Below are positions 20,791 through 32,177 of a stretch of DNA of 64,000 nucleotides, in pieces; position 1 is the first letter of the stretch; each line of letters starts with the position of its first letter. A program made the translations under genes and the position numbers. The notes beneath the pieces are model-generated. The model worked only from the letters and a program-made list of their open reading frames with translations, made no database searches and had not been told where the DNA came from. The stretch is taken from the NCBI GenBank assembly GCA_015680685.1, contig MNCI01005202.1, positions 154,369 to 218,368 of the forward strand, written 5' to 3'. This stretch comes from Gnetum montanum (taxonomy: Eukaryota; Streptophyta; Gnetopsida; Gnetales; Gnetaceae).

Positions 20791-22018
20791 TGTGGATTCT
20801 TGAACTTAGAAGGGGGAGAGGGATGAATAAGTTCCCCAAATTTAAAAAATTCTTTGAGACAAAGCATACACCAAAATTAACATGGTTCCTCAACTTGGGT
20901 AGTTCACACTTGGAGGATAGTTTGCTAGTACACCTTTGGAAAATGTGGTTTGAAGGATACCACACCCTATACAAGCTCTAAGCTCTGCTTGAGAGTGATT
21001 CGATGCCATGAATCCACTTAACCCCCCAAGGCATCGACAAGCTCAAAATGTGATTTTCAGGATTCCACAACATTTACAACTGAGCTCTACTTTGAAGTGT
21101 TGTGACACTACACCAACACATAATACTATAGGATCCTAAAAAGCTCAAGCAAGATGCCTTCCTACAAGAAGCACATCAACCCTGCAGGGTAGCAAAAGAG
21201 AACAAAAATTACAAGAAATGAATGCAATGAAGTTTGTTGATCCTTGTATTTTTATGTACAGATCACTTTGACCAATTACAACAGATAAAAGTTAATACAA
21301 TAAGGAACAATAATAAGAGAATGATGATTATAATGATTGCTTGACAATGACATTTGAAAGTACACAATGTGTGGACATTTCCCAATGGAATGAAGTCTTC
21401 TTATAGCCAATATGTTTCTAAAATCACCTTGGAATTTATGAAACAACTATATAATAGTCACTAGAGACATCTTCTTTGAGGTTGAGATGTCTTTTTGCAT
21501 TAGACCTTTATTCGAGAGAGATGTATTCTATACTAGAAAGATGTCTTTGTAGAGACATCTTTAGGAAGATGTCTTTTTGTTCTTTCTTACTAGAAATATG
21601 TTTGCTATTTTTCAAAGATGCCTTTGTTTGAGCAACCTTCAATTTGGCTAAGACGTCTACTATTTTTTGGAGATGTCTTTATGAATTTCCTTCACTTTGG
21701 CCAAGATGTTTACTATTTCTTGGAGATGTTTTTCTTTAGTTTTCTTTTCTCTTTGAAATCTTCATTCCTTGTCCTTGCTCTTGAACGGTTGCATGCTCCA
21801 TAAGTTCTTGATGATGTTCTTGTGAGTCCTTTACTCTTGTTCCTAAATTTCTTATGAGGTTCTTGTCCATACCTATTATGAAGTCCTTGTTCATAATCTT
21901 GTTCATGCCAAATCTTTATGAAGTTCTCATCCATAATCTTGTCCTGCAAACACAACACCATGCAAACCTCCTTGATTCTTCATTTTCCTTAAGGTTTTGA
22001 CATATCAAAAGGTTAATA
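20791..22018 (-). repeat. 3' LTR of the copia element
   Basis: 1228 bases. On the minus strand it starts TATTAACCTTTTGATATGTC (mutated from TGTTGACC...) and ends AGAATCCACA. It aligns with 25370-26531 along its length. The adjoining plus-strand ATCTCCCTCTTTT (22019-22031) is the complement of a polypurine tract. It contains at least seven AGAYGTCT/AGACATCT octamers between 21460 and 21690. Confidence 0.8.
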
Positions 22019-23639
22019 ATCTCCCTCTTTTGGTAGTGTCCAAAACTTAAGAATATGGATTAATATAATCACAATGTAGCTACTAAGCAATTCTGCTCCT
22101 TTTTGGACATGAACAAAAAGGGAATGAAGGAAGAGAAAGATGCCATAGATTTAAGGATAATGTTATACTATAAGAAGTAGAATTTGTTACTAAGGATATA
22201 TCATTTTAGAACAAAAACATCTAGAAAGTCATTGCATATGAATCACTCCTCATGAAAGGATCTATAGCAAAGTCAAGCATCTGCAAAAGAAAAAAATGAG
22301 GTTAGACATTCCATAGGGCTAATAAAGTAAAGTCATTTATATTAAAATCAATCCTTTATCTATTCAACTCAAAATTCATAGTAGGTATAGGATTTTTAAT
22401 CAATATCCTATTTAAAAACCAAGGAGCCTTTTGAGCAATCAATTAAATAGCAACTCCAAATTGAAATTATGCATATTACAATATATGAGAAGGTTTAACT
22501 TAAGGCTTTTTAGAAAAGATGATTTTTCCATAAGAATAAAAAACCATACATATATAATTAGAAAGGTAATCACATTGTGTAGAAACATTTACAAAACTAA
22601 ATAATCTAATAGTACCAAATATATCCTCTTATAAGTGCTTATTAATGGAGCTAACACCACATATTAACAGAAGGTAGACTTTCTTAATACAAGAAGGTAA
22701 AAACATGATACTAGATAAAGCAATACATTCTAACACCCTAAATGTATAAAAGAGCAATCACAACCAAACATTTATTGTTCAAAATATCTATTTACATAGA
22801 TATACTTCAAGTTTAATCCAAAGAAATTGGAAACACCATTTCGAGTTCCAATGAGAGTACTTAAGATTCTTAAAGATAAGGATCATAGGTAGTTAGAGTG
22901 AATATAATCAAGAGAGATTTCAAGTTAGGTCATAAAATTTTTAGAAGAATTTACTAATAAGGATCTTTAAAAAATTACAAAAAAAAAAGACTCTTCTTTG
23001 CCCATCATTTTTTTGATGAGGGAGAGTTAAAATGAAGATTTGCTCCTAGAGTGCCTTTTGGTAAAAGCATCAAAGGACTCCCCCTATACTGGTGCCTCCT
23101 TGAAAGATAATTGATGATTAGGTACATGCTTCCTATGCAATAGTGTAGATTCTAAAGCTCTTTTTGATTCAACTTAATCTTTTCTCATCAAAGTACCAAC
23201 TCTACAAACCAATGTTAAAATGAAGTGTGGAGACTAGAATCTCCTATTAGTACTAATAGTTCCTCTGAAAAAGGTTTTTCAAAAAAAAAATAAAAAAATC
23301 ATGATTTTTATCAAAGAAGCCAATTTAATATTTTTAATATTAAAAAAGAATATAAAAATGTATAGGTCATCATGAATGCAACCAAAGTCAGTATTCAATA
23401 AATTCAATTTAAATTCCACACCACAAACCTTCATAAATTCAATTACACCAAGTAAGGGAAAATACCAAAAAAAAATTCTAATAAAGTGCTGATCTAGGGT
23501 TAGCATCCTACAAATAAAGTAAGAACATATCAAAAATGATTTTGGACTTATATAATTTAGCAAGAAAGGATAGAAACTTACCTTAACTTATCTTGCTTGC
23601 AATAGAGAGGATGAAGATTAATGAATTTTGAGATGAGGT
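22019..23639. other. Non-coding interior of the gag-only copia element
   Basis: AT-rich. I looked for copia protease, integrase and RT motifs on the minus strand and saw none. One minus-strand open stretch of 94 codons (23563-23279) has no recognisable domain. On the minus strand, AAGATAAGTTAAGGTAAGTTTC near 23575-23595 resembles a 5' splice site just after the gag region. Confidence 0.5.
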
Positions 23640-25317
23640 CCTGTACCATGAAGCATCTTTTTATCTTTTGGTTCTTTTTCATTAGATCTTTTGCATGATG
23701 ATTCTATTTTCTCATGTTCTTTATGAATAAATCCTTGATCACTTATTTCATCATCTATTTATTTGAAGAAAATTTCAATTCTCCACTTCTTTTCATTTTC
23801 ATCTACTATTTGCAAAAAGCCTTTACCTAAATCCTTTTGACAAGACCAAGAATCATTCTTATTTTTATTATCATGAAAATAACCAAGCTTTGTATTACTA
23901 CCACAATTTTTATGGATAAGTAAAGTATTTTTCTCATGAATGAGATTATCAAACCTAGTTGTGCTTGTCTTTGAGCTAGAATCTTCTTGTGAGACTTTCT
24001 CTAAATCTTCGTTCTTAGGTAGCTCACAATTCTTTCTTTTTTAAAGGCTTCTACAATCCTTAATCATAGGGGTTAGTTGATGAATCTTAGCTTTTATGTT
24101 TGAGATCTCTCCTTTTAACTCAGTGTGAATCTCATCAAGTTTTGTATTCAAAAATTTCTTTACTTTTCTAATTAAGTAATGAAGGATGAGAATCTCTTCT
24201 TGTAATTCACTATATCTTTCATCATTTTTTCCTTGTAGATCATTAGTAGCTTGAGGTAAATCTTCCTCAATTAGAGCCATTCATATGAGTTGAGAATCTT
24301 TGGTAGATTCATCTACTTCCTCTTCACTTTGCTCAGCATCATCCCAACTTGTGTAGAAGTTGGTTATTTTCAATTCCTCATCATTGAATCTATTCTTTTG
24401 CTACATCCTGCTATTGCTAGGACATTTAGAGGCCATATGGCCTCTTCCATCACAATTCCAACATTCTATAGAAGAGAATTCAATGTTAGAATTTAAAAAT
24501 TTTTTACCTCTTTTTATATCTTTGAATATATTGGATCTTTTCTAATTTGGCCACTTGCTTCTTACTATTAATTGTTGTAGCTTCCTTGAGAAAAAGGAAA
24601 TTTCATCTTTGCTGCCCTCATCATGGTTAGTGCAATCCTTCTTCTTGGATGTAGTCTTTAAAGTGATGGTTTTTTTTTTTTGAATAGCTCCTTCGCTTAT
24701 GAGGTTCATTTCATAAGCAATGAGAGCACTTTGAAGCTCTTCAAATTTCAAAGTAGAGAAATCTCAAATTTCCTCCTAGATGTGACCTTTGGTTTGAACT
24801 CTACCTAAAGTATTTTGATCATTTTAATGATGACATCAATCTTGGGAAAATATTTACTAGTTCCTCTAATGGCTACAATAATATCATTTTCTCTAGAGAA
24901 GTAATCTTTTATTTTCTCACCTTCTTTCATTTTAAGCTTATCATATTTGCTTTGAAAAACTAACAATTTAGATTGTTTGACAATAAAGGTTCCTTCATAA
25001 GGATCTTCTAATGTTTGCGAAATTTCATTGGCCATTTTACAACCTACTACTTTATTAAACTTAGATTTTTTCAAAGTGCAATATAAATATTTTTTGGATT
25101 TTGAGTCAAACATAAACTTATCTTTCTCCTCTTGTGTCCATTTATTGTAGGGCTTGATGGTTCCAATGGAGCTAGCGATAGGTAGAGTGTACACTTCAAG
25201 GATAGACTCCCAAACTTTGAACTCCATAGATTTGAAGAATCCTTGCATCCTAGCTTTTCAATAAGTGAAGTCAAATCCATCAAACATGGATGGATTTCTA
25301 TAAGATGTCCCCTCCAT
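23640..25317 (-). pseudogene. Copia gag (UBN2-type) with CCHC knuckle and coiled coil
   Basis: On the minus strand from ATG at 25317 the protein begins MEGTSYRNPSMFDGFDF, a usual start for plant copia gag. The UBN2/gag-polypeptide domain (about 25250-24805) includes YNKWTQEEKDKF, ANEISQTLEDPYEGT and KMKEGEKIKDYFSREND. The open stretches at 25248-24805, 24751-24542 and 24280-24041 lie in different frames or are separated by stops. A zinc knuckle CWNCDGRGHMASKCP (C-x2-C-x4-H-x4-C) is encoded at 24463-24419. The 24280-24041 stretch is Glu/Lys/Leu-rich and likely coiled coil. After that a lysine-rich part runs to about 23640. Gag would form the particle and bind RNA in an intact element. Confidence 0.75.
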
Positions 25318-25354
25318 TGTTTACTCTTGAAGTTAATGACAAAGAAGAGTATGA

Positions 25355-25367
25355 GGCTCCAATACCA
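25355..25367 (-). other. Primer-binding site, initiator tRNA-Met type
   Basis: On the minus strand TGGTATTGGAGCC lies two bases after the end of the 5' LTR. It resembles TGGTATCAGAGC, the usual copia primer-binding site for initiator tRNA-Met. The second copia copy has TGGTATTAGAGCC at 59188-59200. Confidence 0.8.
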
Positions 25368-25369
25368 CT

Positions 25370-26531
25370 TGTGGATCATTGAACTTAAAAGGGAGGGATG
25401 AATAAGTTCCGTAAATTAAAAAAATTCTTTGAGACAAAGCACACACCAAAATTAATGTGTTTCCCAACTTGAGTAGTCTACACTTGGAGGATAGTTTGGT
25501 AGCATACCTCTAAACCTTGTTGCTCTCAAAATGTAATTTGAAGAATACCACACCCTGTACAAGCTCTAAGCTCCACTTTGGAGTGATTTAACACCATAAA
25601 TCTACTCAACCCCACAAGGTCCCAACAAACTTAGAATGTGGTTTCCAAAATTTCACAACCTTTACAACTTGAGCTCTACTTTGGAGTGTCATGGCACTGC
25701 ACCAACACTTAATCCTGCAAGATCTCGACAAGCTCAAGAAAGATGCCTTCTCGCAAGAAGTACATCAACCTCGTAGGGTAGCAAAAGAGAACAACAATTA
25801 TAAGGAATAAATGCAAATAAGTTTTCTAATCCTTGTACTTTGAGGTACAACTCACTTTGACCAATTACAACAAACAAAAGATAGTACAATGAGGAACAAT
25901 AACAAGAGAATGATGATTACAATGATTTCTTAATAATGACACTTAAAAGTACATAATGCTTACACATTTTTCAATGGAATGAAGTCTTCTTATAGCCAAT
26001 ATGTTTTTGAAATTACCTTGGAATTCATGCAAAAGCTATCTAACAGTCATTGGAGACATCTTCTTCAAGGCTAATACATCTTTCTACGTTAGACGTTCAT
26101 TTGGGAGAGACATCTTCTTCACTAGAAAGACATCTTTGCAGAGACATCTTTCTTACTAGAAAGATGTTTATTACTTTTCAAAGATGTCTTTGTCTAAGAA
26201 ACCTTCAATTCAACCAAGATGTTTGTTGTTTTCTAGAGACATCTTTCTTTAGTTTTATTTGCTCTTTAAAATCTTCATTCCTTGTCCTTGCTCTTGAACT
26301 TTTGCATGCTTCACAAGTTCTTGATGATGTTCTTGTGAGTCCTTTGCTCTTGCTTCTAAATTGCTTATGAGGTCATTTTTCATGCCTATTATTAAGTCCT
26401 TATTCATAATCTTCTTCTTGCCAGATCTTGATGAATTTTTCATCCATAATCTTATCCTACAAATACAACACCACACAAACATCCTTTATTCTCCATTTTC
26501 CTTAAGATTTTGACATACCAAATGGTCAACA
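25370..26531 (-). repeat. 5' LTR of the copia element
   Basis: 1162 bases. On the minus strand it starts TGTTGACCATTTGGTATGTC and ends TCAATGATCCACA. Six AGAYGTCT/AGACATCT words lie between 26045 and 26250, in what should be U3. Confidence 0.85.
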
Positions 26532-26638
26532 AAATTGTATAAAACTCAAACATAGGCCAAAACTAGCCATATAACATCCAATATGAAATCTAAAATGAAA
26601 TCAACAACAAGTACTATCACATCAAGTGTTTGGTAGTG

Positions 26639-27435
26639 CTAAGAGGCACTTAGATGAGGAGGTGTTTGATCATCATCATCGCCATCATCGTTTGGGCCAT
26701 TGATGTTGTTTGATGCCTATGACACAATAGCATATAATCAATCAGTAACCAATAGCCAAAACTATAACCTGAAAAAATGCAAAATTAAAATTAAAAACAT
26801 AAAATCCATCAAATATATGAGGAATCTAGCTCCATGAACACTCAAGGAAGATGTTGAAGGCTAGTCTCCAAACAATGGAGAATCTAGTCTTCTATCATGT
26901 TGGCCTAGTGAACATCCCTAAAATTAATGCCAATGAGGATGTTTATCTTATCCACACTTATCAATGATGATGGCTCCCATGAGGTTGTAGCCATAGAGAC
27001 CTCATTAATAATTATAGTGACATGAGAAATAGGGGATTCGACTACCATGAAAGTGCTTTCAAATAGCTTGTAAGAATTCTCAGCCTAAATTCCATGAATA
27101 AATAGCTCCATCTTAATCCATTTAGTTGTCTCCTTTTTTAGCCAATTTAAGTATGCCTCCCAATCAACCTTATATTGCCTCTTATGATCTTTTTGTGCCT
27201 AGACCCACTCTATGACCTAGGCAGTATAATCCTTCCAGTCCTAGGCCTTTCAAAAAATCAAGTTCATTTGTAGCTATTGCTTGGTCACCTTCATGGAAAG
27301 GGTAGCCTTGTCATGAATGGTGGGCCAATAGTAGGCACACATGATTTCTTTGGTTTGTAAGTTCTTTGAGTTATTCACTTGGGCTTCCACAAAGGCCTTA
27401 TGGTCCTTAAGATCCTTGATCCTCTTGGATTGCCT
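26639..27435 (-). pseudogene. Antisense gypsy-borne gene, copy 0 (partial: exons 4-5)
   Basis: The last exon, 26716 to 26639, follows a TCATAG acceptor and reads ASNNINGPNDDGDDDDQTPP...SAS then TAG. The equivalent exon of copy 1 gives DIDGPNSESGDDPPLPPPNAS then TAG at the same position. The preceding exon (about 27435 to 26830) encodes segments such as RQYKVDWEAYLNWLKKE and TKWIKMELFIHGI, matching QYKTNHGAYLN and EHCKRELFI in copy 1. It is cut at 27435, where a second protease copy begins in plus orientation. Stops are present, so this is a relic. Confidence 0.55.
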
Positions 27436-27919
27436 TCAATGGATCAAGGGTTGCTATTAAGGGGTCTCTCTCCTTGGACTTTGTGGTAGGGTAGTAATTC
27501 CCTAGGATCGCTAATTTCTTGGTGGTGGAGGAGACATAGGGGTTCAACCTTATCCTAGGAAGACGATGGTTGGCTCAATTACAGGTCATTTTCTCACCCA
27601 TCCATCAAGAAATTCAGCTTCCTTTCAAGGGAGGTAAAATCATCATCCATGGTTATAGCATGGTTCCCTTGGTTGTCAACAATGTGAACATAGAGAAGGG
27701 GTCTAAGGTGGAGCTTTAGAAAGAAACTTCCAGCCATGAAGTCCATTAACCTAAAAAAGAGCAACAACCCAAGGATGACCACTGTAAGCAATAAGATGCA
27801 TTATGGGATGATCTCCCTTTTAACATCATAAATTAAGGTGATCATAATTAAAAAATTGTGAAAAGTAGACCTTACTCATTCCATAATCTTTCAAAGATTA
27901 GGTAGAATTTGCACAAGTG
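27436..27919 (+). pseudogene. Second copy of the gypsy protease 3' part
   Basis: From CTTCAATGGATCAAGGGTTGC it parallels 19564 onward: FNGSRVAIKGSLSLDFV, FNLILGRRWLAQLQV and GGKIIIHGYSMVPLVVNN match the first copy. It ends in the same tail before a stop near 27919. Its location after copy 0 of the antisense gene shows an internal tandem duplication of the protease end, spacer and antisense 3' part. Confidence 0.7.
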
Positions 27920-28640
27920 AAGTGCACATTACCCTTCCCATGCCCTTATAACTAGATGCACGATATCCATGTAGCCTAATTTGTTATACATTTTTATGTA
28001 CTTTATTTTACTCTCTATGCACATAGCCTAGGTTTCTACTTTCATTTGCATTTTTACTTATTTATTATAACATTTATTTTTTCTTTAGTTTTACTCATTT
28101 TATAAACGTCAAAAAAGCCTTAAAAACTTTAAAAAATAAAATCCCAAAAAAATATAAGTTTCTTTTTCAACATGGTCTGCCAAGCCCTTAAATTGGCAAA
28201 GATAATCACACAACATGGCCCAATATAACCTTAAATTGGCATAATAGTTTGCTAAGACTTTAGATTGGCAACATGGCCCACAATGGCCTAAAACTAGGAA
28301 ATTAACCACAATGCAACATGTCATACCATGGCCTTAAATTGACAAAAGAATACAACCTGCGCCTACCATGGCCTAAACTGGCAAACATCTATTTTATTAT
28401 GTTTTTTTATCTAGCCTATTATTGCATCAATTATCTATTTGATTTTATAACCAAAAATGTCAAGATAGTCATTCAAAACATCTATAGTCACTTACAACAT
28501 TCACTAGAATAATATATGTAGTCAAAAATGAAACCAAAATTTTAAATTTAAATTATCCATAACATACATAGCCATGGTCACACTATGTGGAAAAAATATC
28601 AAAAAATAATAACAATAATCTATGACATGATCTTTGCTAA
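27920..28640 (+). repeat. Second copy of the gypsy spacer with CATGGCCTTAAATTGGCAA repeats
   Basis: Homologous to 20052-20790. Between 28165 and 28390 the motif occurs about seven times in decayed form (for example CCCTTAAATTGGCAAAG, ACCTTAAATTGGCATAA, GGCCTTAAATTGACAAA, CATGGCCTAAACTGGCAAA). No coding sequence. Confidence 0.6.
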
Positions 28641-28707
28641 TATTAGCCATCAACATGAAAATAAAGGTAATGTAGCCAACAAGCTGAAAATGAGTAGATG
28701 GAGGATG

Positions 28708-31700
28708 CTAAGAGGCATTTGGAGGAGGAAGTGGTGGATCATCTCCACTCTCACTGTTGGGACCATCAATGTCTCATGATGCTTGAAATACAATAACACA
28801 TAGCTAGTTAGTGACCAATAGCCAAAAACCATAACTTAAAACAGAAACCTAAAACATGAAATATAGATAACCTATGGGGACTCAGGCTTCATAACTTTTG
28901 GGGGTAGAAGTGGAAGGACTTACTCCAAACAATGGAAGATTTTTTTCTCCATCATATTTACCTAGTCAACATCCTCAATATCAATGTTGGAAAGGATGCC
29001 AGTCCTATCTATTGTGGTCCAAGTAGGTGGATCTTGAGTAATAGTAGCCGTAGATGTCTTGCTTGTAGTAGTGGTAATCTTAAAAATTGATAAGCACTCT
29101 TTTCTTAGATCCCCTAGATGAACAGTTCTCTCTTGCAATGTTCAACTGACTCCTCCTCAATCTAGTTGAGGTAGGCCCCATGATTTGTCTTGTACTATCA
29201 CTTGTGGACCTTTTGTTTCTTATCCCACTCTAGGATCCAAGCGTAGTGATCTTTCCAATCCTTAACCTTCTTAGAGATGAAGCCCATCTACATCTATTGT
29301 TTTTCCATCTCCCGTAAAATTGCTACTCTGTCTCGAATGGTGGTGCTAAAATGACCAGTCTTCTCATCAAAGGAGCCGATGACATGTAGCATTTCTGTAG
29401 TAGGGATGGAAGCAATAGGTGCATAAATACAAGCATACTTGCATGTTGGATGTTTGCTTGAATGTACATAGGCGCATGTCCCTTTAGCCACTCCTGTGCT
29501 AGTATCACCTCACCAAACTTCAGGATGAGGATATCCTTATGATATGTTCTTAAAGGTGGTATGGTGACATCAATAGAGGTGGAAGGTCCTGCAAAGCAAA
29601 AAATCAAATAGGTGACATCAACATAGCCATGTATACCAACTAGTTAAAGTAATATAACACTTTGAGTTTTTATAACCATACAACATTAGAAGCTATAAGC
29701 TTTATGTTTACCTTTATTCTTCTTCTTCAATGTGTTTTGAGTGAAGGTCCTAGTTGCAAGGGTCTAATCCATAGAGTTATTGAAGTCCATCCCTAGTTGT
29801 GTATCATCCCATCATCCTTACACTTCTTGTATATAAGGTTGAACCTTGTAGTGTATGCATCAAAGTCCTCTCTTAATTTTTTGATACAAAATAGTTCTAA
29901 TTTGGGGGTCGTTGGTGAATTCATCTAGGGTAGTTTGAGCCATTGCCTCGGTTTGATCATTAATGATCAAGCCTTGATCATTGACTGGGTACTTACAAGA
30001 AGTTCATAAAACCAATGGAGTTAAGAAAAGTAGCCAATAAAGCTAATAAAGTCATAAAAACACTATAAAAACTATGCTTACCCCTGTAGACGATATATGG
30101 TGCTAGGCAGGTTTTGAAACAATGTGTGGGCTCTATTTGCCACTATAAGAGTATTATTAGCATTATATTAACTATACTCTGGCATCATCCAGATCTTCAT
30201 AAGGTAGCATGGGCTAATTGCATCTATTGACCCCCCTATTGTCTTGGGAGGTGGATTGTCAGTAATAAATCTAACAATTAGGCTAGATGCCCAAGGCATC
30301 ATACTAAAGTTTTGTAGGATGTAGGAAAGGAATTCCCTTACCCCAGGTTGAAACCATAGTGAAACCTTCCCCAAAAGCATGTAAGGGAGTGGGGTGTTGG
30401 CCTTGAGGTAGCCAATATAGCATAAAGTGCCCACCAAATCCACAATAATGAGGATGGGCTTCAAGTAGACCCTACATGAAGTAAGCAAAAGCATTATGAC
30501 CAATTAGAATTTCTTAACAAGCTTGGAAGAAACATCCTAGTCAGAGGTGAAATTAGCCTTTATAAAAAGCTCTAAGGTGTTTATCTAAGTTGGTTTAAGA
30601 AATTCCACAATAAGAATTATTACAACCTTTCATAGCCTTCTTCTTCATAGTCAAAATATTATAGCCAAAATAAAGCCTTAGTTTAAATAATGCATAAAGT
30701 TAGAAAAAATCATTAAACATTAGAAACAAAATAGCAATAGAAAAAAGCCTCCTAAAAATAGTAAAAGCCTTTAATTTTCTTAAAAATTAAGTTTAAAATA
30801 TAAATTTTACATATTTAGCAAGCATGGGAGTTGACAAGAGTAATCTCTAAGTATGTCAACTACATCCATCCTCAAAGGGGTAAAGTGCTACAACCATGAT
30901 ACAACCATAACTAAAAATTTATGAAAAATTCATCTGGGCTTCAATTTCATTGATTCCACCATGGAAGGAGTTTTGAAATCACAAGCTTCACAACCATGAC
31001 CATTATAGCTAGATATATCTAACTATTTTTACATGAAACATAGGCAAATCTAGCAAAAATCGTACTCATCACTGTTAACCCCCTTTTGTGTAGGGTTGGT
31101 AAAAAAGTCACCAAAAATTTGTTTGAGTTACAAACATCATGATTCAACCATTGTTTGAAAGATGAAATTGAGATTGATGTATCCATATTTAATAAAAATT
31201 TAAAACAATTTTTGTTTATCTAAAAAAAAAAATTCATCAATTTGGATAAAAATCTAAAAACGGCACAAGCCCCCTTTTGACATAGTTCTAATGAAAAATT
31301 CATTAAAGATTTGTTTTAAGTCCAATTGGAGTGACTCCACCTTTGTTGGAAATTTAAAGCCAAGACCTATCTAGGCATAACCAAAACTAGCTATAATCCT
31401 TGATGTTTTCTTAGAAAAAAATTTGTGAATGCACAAAATTTTTTTAAAAATGGCATGAAAACCTGAATGCATGACCTTTAGAAAACAATTGTAACTTCAT
31501 TGTTATTAACCAAAATTAAACAAAACAATATCCATTTGAAAGATTAAACATGGTAATAGAAACCCATAGCATCAATTCTCAAAAATATGTAGCCATTTTC
31601 TTAATAAAAAATATACAACATTGCTTGCTTTTTTCATGCAAAAAGCTTAAAATTCATAAAGCCTAATTCAACATAGCCTTAAAAGCATAGCTAGTGTAGC

Positions 31701-32177
31701 CAAAATAACTCATATCCATTAGAAAAAATACCAAAAAATGGGATATGATTTTATTAGAATTAAATTTTGATGAAAATTGAAGCCTAGATCTGACAAGAAT
31801 GGCCCTATCCCCAAATTTTGGGAAAATAGCATGAAAACAGTAAGCCTAATTTCAAAAACAAAATTTGCTAAGGACAAAATAATGAAATGACCATAGATCT
31901 ATATAGAAATGGCAAAAATAAGAGGTGGGATTTTTTATAATTTCATTTTGCTCCCTATATCATTGTAGATATGAGAAAAACACCCACACATGGCAAGAAA
32001 AATAGGAAAAATAGCTAGAAAAAAAGAAAAAATGGGTAGAATTGCCTACCTTAGAGCAGAAAAGGATGAGGTCTAGATGGAGATAGGCATAGTTAGTCCT
32101 TGCAGATCCCTCACATGCTCATCTACTCTTTGAATCTTTGGATTTTTACTCTTCCTTACATGTTGTTTGGGCACCAT
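28708..32177 (-). pseudogene. Antisense gypsy-borne spliced gene, copy 1 (five exons)
   Basis: On the minus strand I can trace exon 1 32177-32050 (ATG; MVPKQHVRKSKNPKIQ), exon 2 30471-30082 (open; VYLKPILIIVDLVGTLCYIG to TIYRLQG), exon 3 about 29991-29712 (ending KKKNK), exon 4 29588-28872 (KDILILKFGEVILAQEWLK; later KVKDWKDHYAWILEWDKKQ) and exon 5 about 28781-28708 (acidic/Pro-rich tail, TAG). Donors: AAG|GTAGGC, GGG|GTAAGC, AAAG|GTAAAC, ATAG|GTTATC. Acceptors: ATGTAG|G, TTTGCAG|GACC and a mutated one before exon 3. Copy 2 (42236-44580) has the same borders and phases (2, 2, 1 for introns 1-3). One stop in exon 1 and a few more elsewhere, plus a frameshift in exon 3, make this copy a relic. 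I do not recognise the family. It lies between protease and RT of the gypsy element, in opposite orientation. Confidence 0.65.

Larger units (their letters stand above)
20786..26536 (-). mobile_element. Complete gag-only copia-type element (TR-GAG-like)
   Basis: The element is 5741 bases (20791-26531) on the minus strand, with LTRs at 25370-26531 (5') and 20791-22018 (3'). Its start TGTTGACCATTTGGTATG is at 26531. Possible 5-bp target duplications are AAACT (20786-20790) and AAATT (26532-26536), one mismatch. It has an initiator-tRNA-Met type primer-binding site and a purine-rich tract beside the 3' LTR. Internally only a copia gag region is seen; I find no protease, integrase, RT or RNase H between 22019 and 23640. 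This fits the non-autonomous TR-GAG class. It sits in the spacer of the gypsy element, since the sequence around ATAGCCATGGCGACACTATGTGG on its left continues as on the right flank of the homologous spacer at 28560. Confidence 0.75.

Noticed and set aside
21618-21961. ORFs on both strands in the copia LTR
   Set aside because: They lie in LTR sequence shared with non-coding copies and are explained by repeated AGATGTCT words.
23279-23563. 94-codon minus-strand ORF as a possible copia pol remnant
   Set aside because: No protease, integrase or RT motif is visible, and it is very Phe/Ile-rich, as expected from AT-rich non-coding DNA.
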